Origin: Bacteroidales bacterium
GTDB taxonomy: Bacteria; Bacteroidota; Bacteroidia; Bacteroidales; UBA1402
Reading direction: 5' to 3'
Length of the DNA: 7,708 bases
NCBI GenBank assembly: GCA_012511135.1
Contig: JAAZGQ010000327.1
Coordinates: 1-7,708, forward strand
Of this stretch, positions 1 through 5,883 are shown piece by piece; positions within the stretch are counted from its first letter, which is position 1, and each line of letters starts with the position of its first letter. Under the pieces are notes generated by a model. It ran no database searches, had not been told where the DNA came from, and worked only from the letters and a program-made list of their open reading frames with translations. Both the position numbers and the translations under genes were made by a program.

Positions 1-1
1 A

Positions 2-214
2 TGGGACTATGTGATAACGGTTTGCGATCACGCCAACGAAAGCTGTCCTTTGTTTATGGGCAAGGTTAAACATCGCCTGCACATTGGCTTTGAGGATCCT
101 TCGTATGCTCAGGGCTCTGAAGAATTCATATTAAGCGAGTTTTACAGGGTAAGAGATGAAATAAAAGAACGCTTCCTGACTTTATACACTCAGGAATTAA
201 AGCCTCAGCTTTAA
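2..214 (+). CDS. arsC: Arsenate reductase, thioredoxin-coupled LMW-PTP-like type (C-terminal part, cut by left edge)
   Basis: The open frame runs in from the left edge (first whole codon at base 2, Trp) and ends at a TAA at 212-214, giving 70 residues. A GTG at 11 is in frame but is an ordinary Val, not a start. ArsC of this family reduces arsenate to arsenite in the cytoplasm through a cysteine relay. Seen here: VITVCDHANESCP, with two Cys (codons 23-25 and 44-46) separated by six residues, the same spacing as the Cys82/Cys89 resolving pair of Staphylococcus aureus ArsC. HIGFEDPS follows, holding the general-acid Asp region, then a VRDEI helix. The N-terminal CX5R P-loop with the nucleophilic Cys lies outside the window. 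The resolving pair favours an arsenate reductase over an ordinary low-molecular-weight tyrosine phosphatase, and the neighbouring arsM and acr3 support this. It is the first visible gene of the ars operon, with 47 bp to arsM. Confidence 0.87.
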   Translation, partial: WDYVITVCDHANESCPLFMGKVKHRLHIGFEDPSYAQGSEEFILSEFYRVRDEIKERFLTLYTQELKPQL

Positions 215-261
215 AAGATTTAATTAAGCATAAGCCCCTATTAGGACTAATTATTTAAGAT

Positions 262-1068
262 ATGAAAGCAAGTGATTTAAAACGGGACGTACATGAAAAG
301 TATGGAGAGTTTGCCCGTCAGAGCGGCCCCCGGGCTCAATCGTCCTGTTGTCGTTCTTCCTCTTGTTGCGGTGAACTGGAGTTTAGCATGATAGGGGATG
401 AATACCAAACGATAGAAGCTTATCACCCGGAAGCCGATTTGGGACTGGGTTGTGGTATTCCTACTCAGTTTGCCGGAATTAAGCCGGGCGACTTTGTACT
501 TGACCTTGGCAGCGGAGCCGGAAACGATTGCTTTGTGGCCCGTAGCCTTGTGGGCGAAAGCGGCAAGGTCTGCGGACTGGATTTTACCGAAGATATGGTG
601 GCCAAAGCCAGAGAAAATGCCAGGAAACGCGGATACACCAATGTGGAATTTATTCAGGGAGATATCGAAGAAATGCCTTTGCCCGAAAACACTTACGATG
701 TTGTGCTGTCCAATTGTGTATTGAATCTGGTACCCGATAAGAATAAAGCCTTCTCCGAAATCTGGCGGGTACTAAAACCCGGTGGGCATTTTTGCGTATC
801 GGACGTGCTTATCAAAGGCCAGTTGCCTCAAAGTATTCGCAATGCTGCCGAAATGTATGTAGGCTGTGTTTCGGGTGCGGTAAGTATAGAAGTTTATCTG
901 GATCTTATACGTAAGCAGGGTTTCCGGGAGATAAATGTTCATAAACAACGAGAAATCCCGATTCCCGGTGAGCTGCTGAAAAAATACCTCAGCGAACAGG
1001 AAACAGAGCAATTCAAAGATAGCGGCCACGGTATTTTCAGCATTACCGTTTCGGGATATAAAAAATAA
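262..1068 (+). CDS. arsM: Arsenite S-adenosylmethionine methyltransferase ArsM
   Basis: Cytoplasmic class I methyltransferase (268 aa, normal length) that transfers methyl groups from SAM to As(III), giving methylated and eventually volatile arsenicals. The SAM-binding motif I is VLDLGSGAGND (residues 79-89), with an acidic end of strand 2 at GLDFTEDM (105-112) and GDIEEMP (133-139). The four cysteines that bind As(III) in the algal enzyme CmArsM (C44, C72, C174, C224) have counterparts by context and spacing: C36, C64 in GLGCGIP, C152 in LSNCVLN and C202 in YVGCVSGA. The C36-C64 interval (28) and the C152-C202 interval (50) equal those of CmArsM. The N-terminus also has two vicinal Cys pairs, C29-C30 and C35-C36. 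ATG 262 is the only sensible start and is preceded by an A/T-rich leader without a Shine-Dalgarno box. The gene sits between arsC and acr3. Other methyltransferases are unlikely given the cysteine set. Confidence 0.94.
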   Translation: MKASDLKRDVHEKYGEFARQSGPRAQSSCCRSSSCCGELEFSMIGDEYQTIEAYHPEADLGLGCGIPTQFAGIKPGDFVLDLGSGAGNDCFVARSLVGESGKVCGLDFTEDMVAKARENARKRGYTNVEFIQGDIEEMPLPENTYDVVLSNCVLNLVPDKNKAFSEIWRVLKPGGHFCVSDVLIKGQLPQSIRNAAEMYVGCVSGAVSIEVYLDLIRKQGFREINVHKQREIPIPGELLKKYLSEQETEQFKDSGHGIFSITVSGYKK

Positions 1069-1070
1069 AG

Positions 1071-1107
1071 ATCGAAGAATCCATAATGCAAAAATCGAAG
1101 TATCCAT
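1071..1107 (+). repeat. Imperfect 14-bp direct repeat in the arsM-acr3 gap
   Basis: ATCGAAGAATCCAT at 1071-1084 recurs as ATCGAAGTATCCAT at 1094-1107, with one mismatch. The copies start 23 bp apart, roughly two helical turns. Together they fill most of the 57-bp gap between the arsM stop and the acr3 start, where no promoter consensus is visible. They could be a binding site for a regulator, an RNA processing or translation element, or a short local duplication. They do not resemble the inverted-repeat operator known for ArsR. The repeat itself is directly visible; any role is unknown. Confidence 0.8.
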
Positions 1108-1125
1108 TTTAAATTGTAATCAACA

Positions 1126-2169
1126 ATGAGCAAAGTTCAAGGTATATCGTTTTTTGATCGTTTACTGAGTTTGTGGGTTGCCTTGTGTATTGTGGCCGGC
1201 ATCGCCATTGGCAAATGGCTGCCCCTGGTGCCCGAGACCCTGGGTAAACTAGAGTACGCCAATGTTTCCATTCCCATAGCTGTCCTGATTTGGATTATTA
1301 TTTTCCCCATGATGTTGAAAATCGATTTCGGAAGCATAGTTCAGGCCCTGAAAATGCCCAAAGGGCTGACTGTTACTTTGGTAGTTAACTGGCTCATCAA
1401 ACCTTTTTCGATGTTTGGCATTGCCTGGCTGTTTTTCTTTGTGGTATTCAAAGCCCTGATTCCTGCCGATTTGGCCAAAGAATACCTGGCCGGTGCGGTT
1501 TTACTGGGTGCTGCTCCCTGTACTGCCATGGTCTTTGTCTGGAGCCATCTTACCAAAGGTAATCCTGCTTATACTCTGGTTCAGGTGGCCATCAACGATT
1601 TAATTATTTTGGTCGCTTTTTTGCCCATTGTTGGTTTTTTATTGGGTGTGAGCGGTATCGCTATACCCTGGAATACACTCTTGCTCTCGGTGGTGTTGTT
1701 TGTAGTCATTCCCCTGGTTTCGGCCCTGATTACCCGTCGCCTTGTCATACGCCAAAAAGGGAAAGAATTCTTTGAGAAAGTCTTCCTGAAAAAATTTACC
1801 GGCACCACCATTTCGGGATTGTTGTTGACCCTGATTATTATTTTTTCGTTTCAGGGAGAAATCATACTCAATAAACCCGGGAATATTCTCCTGATTGCGG
1901 TTCCCTTGATTATTCAAACTTTTCTAATCTTCTTTATTGCCTACGGCTGGGCCTTCAAGTGGAAATTGCCTCACAACATTGCCGCACCGGCAGCCTTGAT
2001 TGGCGCCAGCAATTTTTTTGAACTTTCGGTGGCTGTGGCCATCGTGCTGTTCGGCCTGAATTCCGGTGCAACTCTGGCCACGGTAGTGGGTGTGCTGGTA
2101 GAAGTGCCGTTGATGCTCACACTGGTAGGGATTGCCAACAAAACCAGACAGAAATTTATTAACCATTAA
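1126..2169 (+). CDS. acr3: ACR3-family arsenite efflux permease
   Basis: Inner-membrane carrier that expels arsenite using the proton motive force. At 347 aa it has the usual length for the family and is hydrophobic throughout, with about ten predicted membrane spans (roughly residues 14-33, 46-63, 82-109, 120-140, 150-174, 183-203, 227-243, 253-275, 285-310, 315-336). Signature stretches are GAAPCTAMVFVWS (128-140), which holds the conserved transport cysteine C132; QVAINDLI (153-160); GASNFFELSVAVAI (293-306); and GVLVEVPLML (322-331). E299 and E326 are the candidates for the conserved intramembrane glutamate of the family; I cannot decide between them without an alignment. The start at ATG 1126 lacks a Shine-Dalgarno box. 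arsM ends 57 bp upstream and the next gene begins 11 bp downstream, so co-transcription is likely. The family is clearly ACR3, not the unrelated ArsB. Confidence 0.96.
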   Translation: MSKVQGISFFDRLLSLWVALCIVAGIAIGKWLPLVPETLGKLEYANVSIPIAVLIWIIIFPMMLKIDFGSIVQALKMPKGLTVTLVVNWLIKPFSMFGIAWLFFFVVFKALIPADLAKEYLAGAVLLGAAPCTAMVFVWSHLTKGNPAYTLVQVAINDLIILVAFLPIVGFLLGVSGIAIPWNTLLLSVVLFVVIPLVSALITRRLVIRQKGKEFFEKVFLKKFTGTTISGLLLTLIIIFSFQGEIILNKPGNILLIAVPLIIQTFLIFFIAYGWAFKWKLPHNIAAPAALIGASNFFELSVAVAIVLFGLNSGATLATVVGVLVEVPLMLTLVGIANKTRQKFINH

Positions 2170-2180
2170 CCCCAGTTCTT

Positions 2181-2951
2181 ATGAAAACAACAGCTCTTGG
2201 TTTTATTGGTGGTGGACGCATCACCAAAATTCTTCTTCAAGCTTTTGTCAACAAAAATGTTAAGTTTGAATCGGTGGTAGTATTCGATACAGATTCAGAG
2301 CTAGTAGAAAAACTGACAAACCGCTTTTCGTTTGTTAAAAGTGGAAGTTTGGAACAGGCTGCCAGTCAAGCTACCGTAGTTATTGCCTTGCATCCTCCGG
2401 TCATTATGGAAAGCCTCGAAAAAATTGCCGGTATTGTAACTGCAGAGACTTTGCTTGTTTCACTCGCACCGAAGATCACTATTAAAACTCTTGGTTCAAA
2501 ACTCAGGACAAAATCCATAGCCCGCTGCATTCCCAACGCTACTTCCTACATGAACAAAGGCTTTAATCCCTTTGCCTGTCATGACGAAATGGATCCTTCC
2601 GACAAAAAGCAATTAAGCTCCTTGTTGATGAATCTGGGCGAACTTTTCGAAACCGAAGAAGAAAAACTCGAGGCATACGCCGTAGCTTCGGCCATGTTGC
2701 CCACCTATTTCTGGTTTCAGTTCAGGGAAATGGAAAAGATAGCTCAACAATGCGGTTTGAGTCCTGAAGAGGCAAAAACAAGCTTAGAGTCGACCCTGAG
2801 AAGCACTATTGATCTTTATTTTGATGCCGGTTTGTCACCGGAGCAAGTTATGGATCTGATACCGGTGAAACCTATTGGTGAACACCAGGAACAAATTGCC
2901 GAAATCTATCAGAGCAAACTGATGGGGCTTTTTGCCAAAATCAGGCCTTAA
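2181..2951 (+). CDS. Pyrroline-5-carboxylate-reductase-like NAD(P)-binding protein with altered active site
   Basis: The 256-aa protein has the two-domain layout of the P5C reductase (ProC) family. A Rossmann domain opens with GFIGGGRI (residues 7-14) and has an acidic residue, D36, at the end of strand 2 (VVVFD), which usually favours NAD(H) over NADP(H). RCIPNATSYM (115-124) matches the family's R-x-x-PN segment. A helical C-terminal domain follows from about residue 160. Two family hallmarks are missing: the SGSGPAY segment is SAMLPTY (170-176), and the SPGGTT loop that binds the substrate is replaced by IPVKPIGE (227-234). Proline synthesis is therefore doubtful. The start is 11 bp after acr3, so it is probably the last gene of the ars operon. 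An imine reductase or other small-molecule dehydrogenase acting with the arsenic genes is possible, but the substrate cannot be read from the sequence. Family placement is fairly sure, function is not. Confidence 0.8.
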   Translation: MKTTALGFIGGGRITKILLQAFVNKNVKFESVVVFDTDSELVEKLTNRFSFVKSGSLEQAASQATVVIALHPPVIMESLEKIAGIVTAETLLVSLAPKITIKTLGSKLRTKSIARCIPNATSYMNKGFNPFACHDEMDPSDKKQLSSLLMNLGELFETEEEKLEAYAVASAMLPTYFWFQFREMEKIAQQCGLSPEEAKTSLESTLRSTIDLYFDAGLSPEQVMDLIPVKPIGEHQEQIAEIYQSKLMGLFAKIRP

Positions 2952-2963
2952 TTCTTATATTTG
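2931..2963 (+). promoter_or_regulatory. Predicted Bacteroidota-type promoter for hcp
   Basis: TATATTTG at 2956-2963 fits the -7 consensus TAnnTTTG of the Bacteroidota primary sigma factor in every defined position. TTTG at 2931-2934 fits the -33 box. The centres are 27 bp apart, against the expected 26. This predicts transcription starting near 2966-2967, about 20 nt before the ATG at 2986. The -33 box lies inside the last codons of the preceding gene. The region is very A/T-rich, so a chance match is possible. Confidence 0.45.
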
Positions 2964-2985
2964 CTTTATTATTTTTTTTATTATT

Positions 2986-4623
2986 ATGAGTATGTTTTGT
3001 AATCAATGTCAGGAAACAGCCAAAAATACAGGTTGTACTATAAAAGGAGTTTGCGGAAAAACGGAAGAATGTTCCAATCTGCAGGATTTGTTGATTTTTG
3101 CCTGCCAGGGCTTGTCTCTTTTGACGATAGAAGCCAGAATGCAGGGGATGGACACGAATGCCGAAAGCAAGCACATCACCAATTGTCTGTTTATGACCAT
3201 CACCAATGCCAATTTTGATGATCAGATAATAATGCAGGCAATAAAAGACACTTTGCGTTATCGCGATAAATTGCAATCTATCGTTATGATCAAAGAGCAA
3301 CATCCCTCGCTTAATTGGAATCCTCAGGCTGAGGCTGATTTTACGGAAAAAGCCAAAGAAGTCAGTACACTAAGCTACGACAGCAACGAAGACATTCGTG
3401 GCCTCAAGCAGTATGTGCTGTTTGGCATCAAAGGAATGGCTGCTTATGTGGAACATGCTTTTAATCTGGGCTACGAGGACCAGGCAATTTATTCTTTTAT
3501 GGAAGCAAGCCTGCTGATGATTTCAAAAAGAATCACATTGGAAGAGGCTTTCAATTGGGTATTGAAAACCGGTGAACACGGTGTCAAGGCTATGGCCCTG
3601 CTCGACAAGGCTAACACTTCGAGTTTTGGAAATCCCGAAATCACCCAAGTCAACATAGGGGTTGGCAAGAATCCCGGCATATTAATCAGCGGTCATGATT
3701 TGAACGATCTGGAACAATTGCTTATTCAAAGCCAGGGGCAAGGTGTAGATGTGTACACTCACTCGGAAATGTTGCCGGCCAATGCCTATCCCAAATTTAA
3801 AAAATACCCGCATCTGGTTGGAAATTACGGCAACGCCTGGCATCGCCAGACAGAAGAATTCGAGAGTTTTAACGGCCCTATACTCTTTACGACCAATTGC
3901 CTGGTGCCACCCCGTAAGTCTTCTACCTATAACGACAGGGTTTTTACTACCGGAGCCACAGGTATGCCCGAATGGAAGCGCATAGACAAAATTTTGCCCA
4001 ATGGACAGAAAGATTTCTCGGAAATCATTGCCCTGGCCAAAAAATGTCAAGCTCCCTCCGAAATTGAGCAAGGCGAAATTACTATTGGTTTTGCCCACAA
4101 TCAGGTGCTTGCCCTGGCTGATCAGATTCTGTCTGCTGTCAATGCCGGAGCCATAAAAAAAATGGTAGTAATGTCTGGCTGTGATGCTCGTCAAAAAAGC
4201 CGCGAATATTATACTGAATTTGCCCGGCAATTGCCCAAAGATACGGTGATCCTGACTTCGGGTTGTGCCAAATACCGTTACAATAAACTGAAGTTGGGCG
4301 ATATAAACGGAATCCCCAGAGTTCTGGATGCCGGTCAGTGCAACGACAGTTATTCCTGGGCTTTTGTGGCGCTTAAATTAAAAGAGATTCTCAAACTGGA
4401 CGACATCAATCAATTGCCCATAGTATTTAATATTGCCTGGTACGAACAAAAAGCCATTATTGTACACCTGTCCCTGTTGTATCTTGGTTTTAAAAATACC
4501 CATGTGGGACCCACTTTGCCGGCCTGGCTGACACCGAACTTGTTGAAAACTGTGCAAGAATTATTTGGTGTTCAGACGATCAAAACAGTTGAAGATGATT
4601 TGAAGCTTTTTGACCTGGCGTAG
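2986..4623 (+). CDS. hcp: Hydroxylamine reductase / hybrid-cluster protein Hcp (strict-anaerobe type)
   Basis: Cytoplasmic iron-sulfur enzyme that reduces hydroxylamine in vitro and has been assigned NO reductase and protein S-nitrosylase activity in enteric bacteria. The 545-aa protein begins MSMFCNQCQET, the normal N-terminus of the family. An in-frame ATG at 2932 would add 18 unlike residues (SYICFIIFFII), overlap the previous gene and lie upstream of the predicted transcription start, so ATG 2986 is preferred. The first cluster is bound by C5, C8, C17 and C23 (CX2CX8CX5C), the spacing of the [4Fe-4S] enzymes of strict anaerobes rather than the CX2CX11CX6C form of facultative ones. All hybrid-cluster ligands are visible: H237, E261, C305, C399 (the persulfide position), C427, C452, E487, plus K489. 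Each is offset by exactly seven from the Desulfovibrio vulgaris numbering. No hcr reductase gene is adjacent. The gap to the upstream gene is 34 bp. Confidence 0.97.
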   Translation: MSMFCNQCQETAKNTGCTIKGVCGKTEECSNLQDLLIFACQGLSLLTIEARMQGMDTNAESKHITNCLFMTITNANFDDQIIMQAIKDTLRYRDKLQSIVMIKEQHPSLNWNPQAEADFTEKAKEVSTLSYDSNEDIRGLKQYVLFGIKGMAAYVEHAFNLGYEDQAIYSFMEASLLMISKRITLEEAFNWVLKTGEHGVKAMALLDKANTSSFGNPEITQVNIGVGKNPGILISGHDLNDLEQLLIQSQGQGVDVYTHSEMLPANAYPKFKKYPHLVGNYGNAWHRQTEEFESFNGPILFTTNCLVPPRKSSTYNDRVFTTGATGMPEWKRIDKILPNGQKDFSEIIALAKKCQAPSEIEQGEITIGFAHNQVLALADQILSAVNAGAIKKMVVMSGCDARQKSREYYTEFARQLPKDTVILTSGCAKYRYNKLKLGDINGIPRVLDAGQCNDSYSWAFVALKLKEILKLDDINQLPIVFNIAWYEQKAIIVHLSLLYLGFKNTHVGPTLPAWLTPNLLKTVQELFGVQTIKTVEDDLKLFDLA

Positions 4624-4770
4624 TAACACTCTGGAGTATTAAGCTTTTCAGCCCTGAGCGGATATCTTATGGAAATCAATGATCAACTGGCCTTGTTTGT
4701 ACTGAGCTTGAAAATCCTTGGCAGAAGGGGAGAATAATTAAAAATTGAAGTGTATAAAAATAATGACGCA

Positions 4771-5760
4771 ATGAACAAACGAAGATTAGGAAAAACCGGA
4801 TTTGAACTGTCCGAAATAAGCCTGGGAACCTGGCAGGTGGGTGGTAAATGGGGCAGCCCCTTTAGCCACAGTAATGCCGATGCCATTTTGAATGAGGCTG
4901 TAGACAAGGGTATCAATTTTATTGATACGGCCGATGTTTACGGAGAGGGAGAGAGCGAAAAAGCTGTGGGCAGGCTCTTGCGTTCCCGCAGCGAAAGTAT
5001 TTATGTTGCTACCAAATGCGGACGTAAATTAAATCCTCACGTGGATGCTTCGTATCAGGTAGATGTCTTGCGCAAATTTGTCGAAGACAGCCTGCGCAAC
5101 ATGGGACTGGAAACCATCGACCTGATTCAGCTGCATTGCCCGCCTACCGAGACTTACGATCGTCCGGAGATTTTTGCCTTATTTGATACGCTCAAAAAAG
5201 AAGGCAAGATCAGGCATTTGGGAGTCAGTGTCGAAAGGGTGGAAGAGGCCTTAAAAGCCATAGAATACGACAATGTCTGCAGTGTACAGATCATTTTCAA
5301 CATGTTCAGACAGCGACCGGCAGAAGATTTTTTTGCCCGGGCGGCTAAAAGAGATGTCGGCATCATTGTGCGGGTGCCCCTGGCCAGCGGCTTGTTGAGC
5401 GGAAAATACACAGCTCACACCAGTTTCGGCAAGGACGACCATCGTACCTTCAACCGCCATGGAGAAGCCTTCGACAAGGGAGAAACTTTCTCCGGAGTGG
5501 ATTACGCTCAGGGTCTGGCCGCAGTGGAGGAAATCAAAAAATTATTTCCTGCCGAATCTTCCTTGTCAGCTCTTGCGCTCAGATGGATTCTGATGTTCAG
5601 CCAGGTTAGCACAGTAATTCCCGGAGCTTCCAGGCCCGAACAGGTGCTGGCCAATGTGCAGGCCATGGAATTACCTGCCCTGACAGAGGAACAAATGCAG
5701 GGAATTCGCAGCATCTACCAAGAGAGGATTTGGCCTTTGATCGCCAACGAAGCTTGGTAA
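4771..5760 (+). CDS. Aldo/keto reductase
   Basis: NADPH-dependent oxidoreductase with an (alpha/beta)8 barrel, 329 aa, acting on carbonyl compounds in the cytoplasm. It starts MNKRRLGKTGFELSEISLGT, the typical family opening. The catalytic tetrad is present: D52 and Y57 in FIDTADVYGEG, K82 in VATKCG and H122 in LIQLHCPP. The C-terminal IPGASRPEQVLANV (283-296) is the cofactor phosphate-binding segment. A GTG at 4750 would add seven residues (VYKNNDA) but ATG 4771 fits the family start, so it is chosen. It lies 147 bp after hcp, a gap with no convincing gene or consensus promoter, so its transcription unit is uncertain. The substrate cannot be deduced. The closest general type is the bacterial group annotated as predicted oxidoreductases; the Lys and His tetrad residues argue against a non-catalytic channel-subunit role. 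Confidence 0.94.
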   Translation: MNKRRLGKTGFELSEISLGTWQVGGKWGSPFSHSNADAILNEAVDKGINFIDTADVYGEGESEKAVGRLLRSRSESIYVATKCGRKLNPHVDASYQVDVLRKFVEDSLRNMGLETIDLIQLHCPPTETYDRPEIFALFDTLKKEGKIRHLGVSVERVEEALKAIEYDNVCSVQIIFNMFRQRPAEDFFARAAKRDVGIIVRVPLASGLLSGKYTAHTSFGKDDHRTFNRHGEAFDKGETFSGVDYAQGLAAVEEIKKLFPAESSLSALALRWILMFSQVSTVIPGASRPEQVLANVQAMELPALTEEQMQGIRSIYQERIWPLIANEAW

Positions 5761-5848
5761 AAGCTCCCGGTAAGATCCCCCGGTAAGATCCCCCGTAAGA
5801 TCCCCCGTAAGAGCTCCCGGAAGAGCTCCCGGTAAGATCCCCCGGTAA
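5761..5848. repeat. Tandem array of seven 12-13 bp repeats between convergent genes
   Basis: The units, each ending in GTAA or a variant, are: AAGCTCCCGGTAA (5761-5773), GATCCCCCGGTAA (5774-5786), GATCCCCCGTAA (5787-5798), GATCCCCCGTAA (5799-5810), GAGCTCCCGGAA (5811-5822), GAGCTCCCGGTAA (5823-5835) and GATCCCCCGGTAA (5836-5848). There are two unit types, one with GATCCCCC and one with GAGCTCCC or AAGCTCCC. The last bases of the aldo/keto reductase gene, AAGCTTGGTAA at 5750-5760 including its stop codon, look like a shortened further unit, so the array may have grown from the gene end. The unit length is not a multiple of three, so it encodes no repeated peptide. The minus strand carries runs of three to five G once per unit. 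The array fills most of the 123-bp gap between convergent genes. Confidence 0.95.
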
Positions 5849-5883
5849 AAGGAAAATCCGTTTTTAGTATCGATAGGGAAGTT

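Noticed and set aside
1..261. An arsR gene or ArsR operator in front of the ars genes
   Set aside because: None visible; the window begins inside arsC, so any operon promoter and regulator must lie further left.
2932..2985. Longer hcp start at ATG 2932
   Set aside because: The extra 18 residues are unlike any Hcp N-terminus, overlap the preceding gene and fall upstream of the predicted transcription start; MSMFCNQCQET at 2986 is the family start.
3682..4230. 182-codon open frame on the minus strand inside hcp
   Set aside because: Shadow of a fully conserved gene; no recognisable protein features and no start context.
4624..4648. Possible terminator after hcp: TAACACTC / GAGTATTA followed by CTTTT
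   Set aside because: The arms have a mismatch and only two bases between them, so the real stem would be about three pairs, and the T-run is short.
4669..4737. 22-codon ORF (MEINDQLALFVLSLKILGRRGE) in the hcp to aldo/keto reductase gap
   Set aside because: Very short, with no recognisable family or coding signal beyond a start and a stop; could arise by chance.
4624..4770. Promoter for the aldo/keto reductase
   Set aside because: No TAnnTTTG match on the plus strand in this gap; the TTTG at 4696-4699 has no -7 partner at the right distance.
5846..5866. Hairpin-like AAAAGGA-AAA-TCCG-TTTTT after the tandem repeats
   Set aside because: Mostly A-T pairs with a bulged G; too weak to call as a terminator, although its position would suit one.
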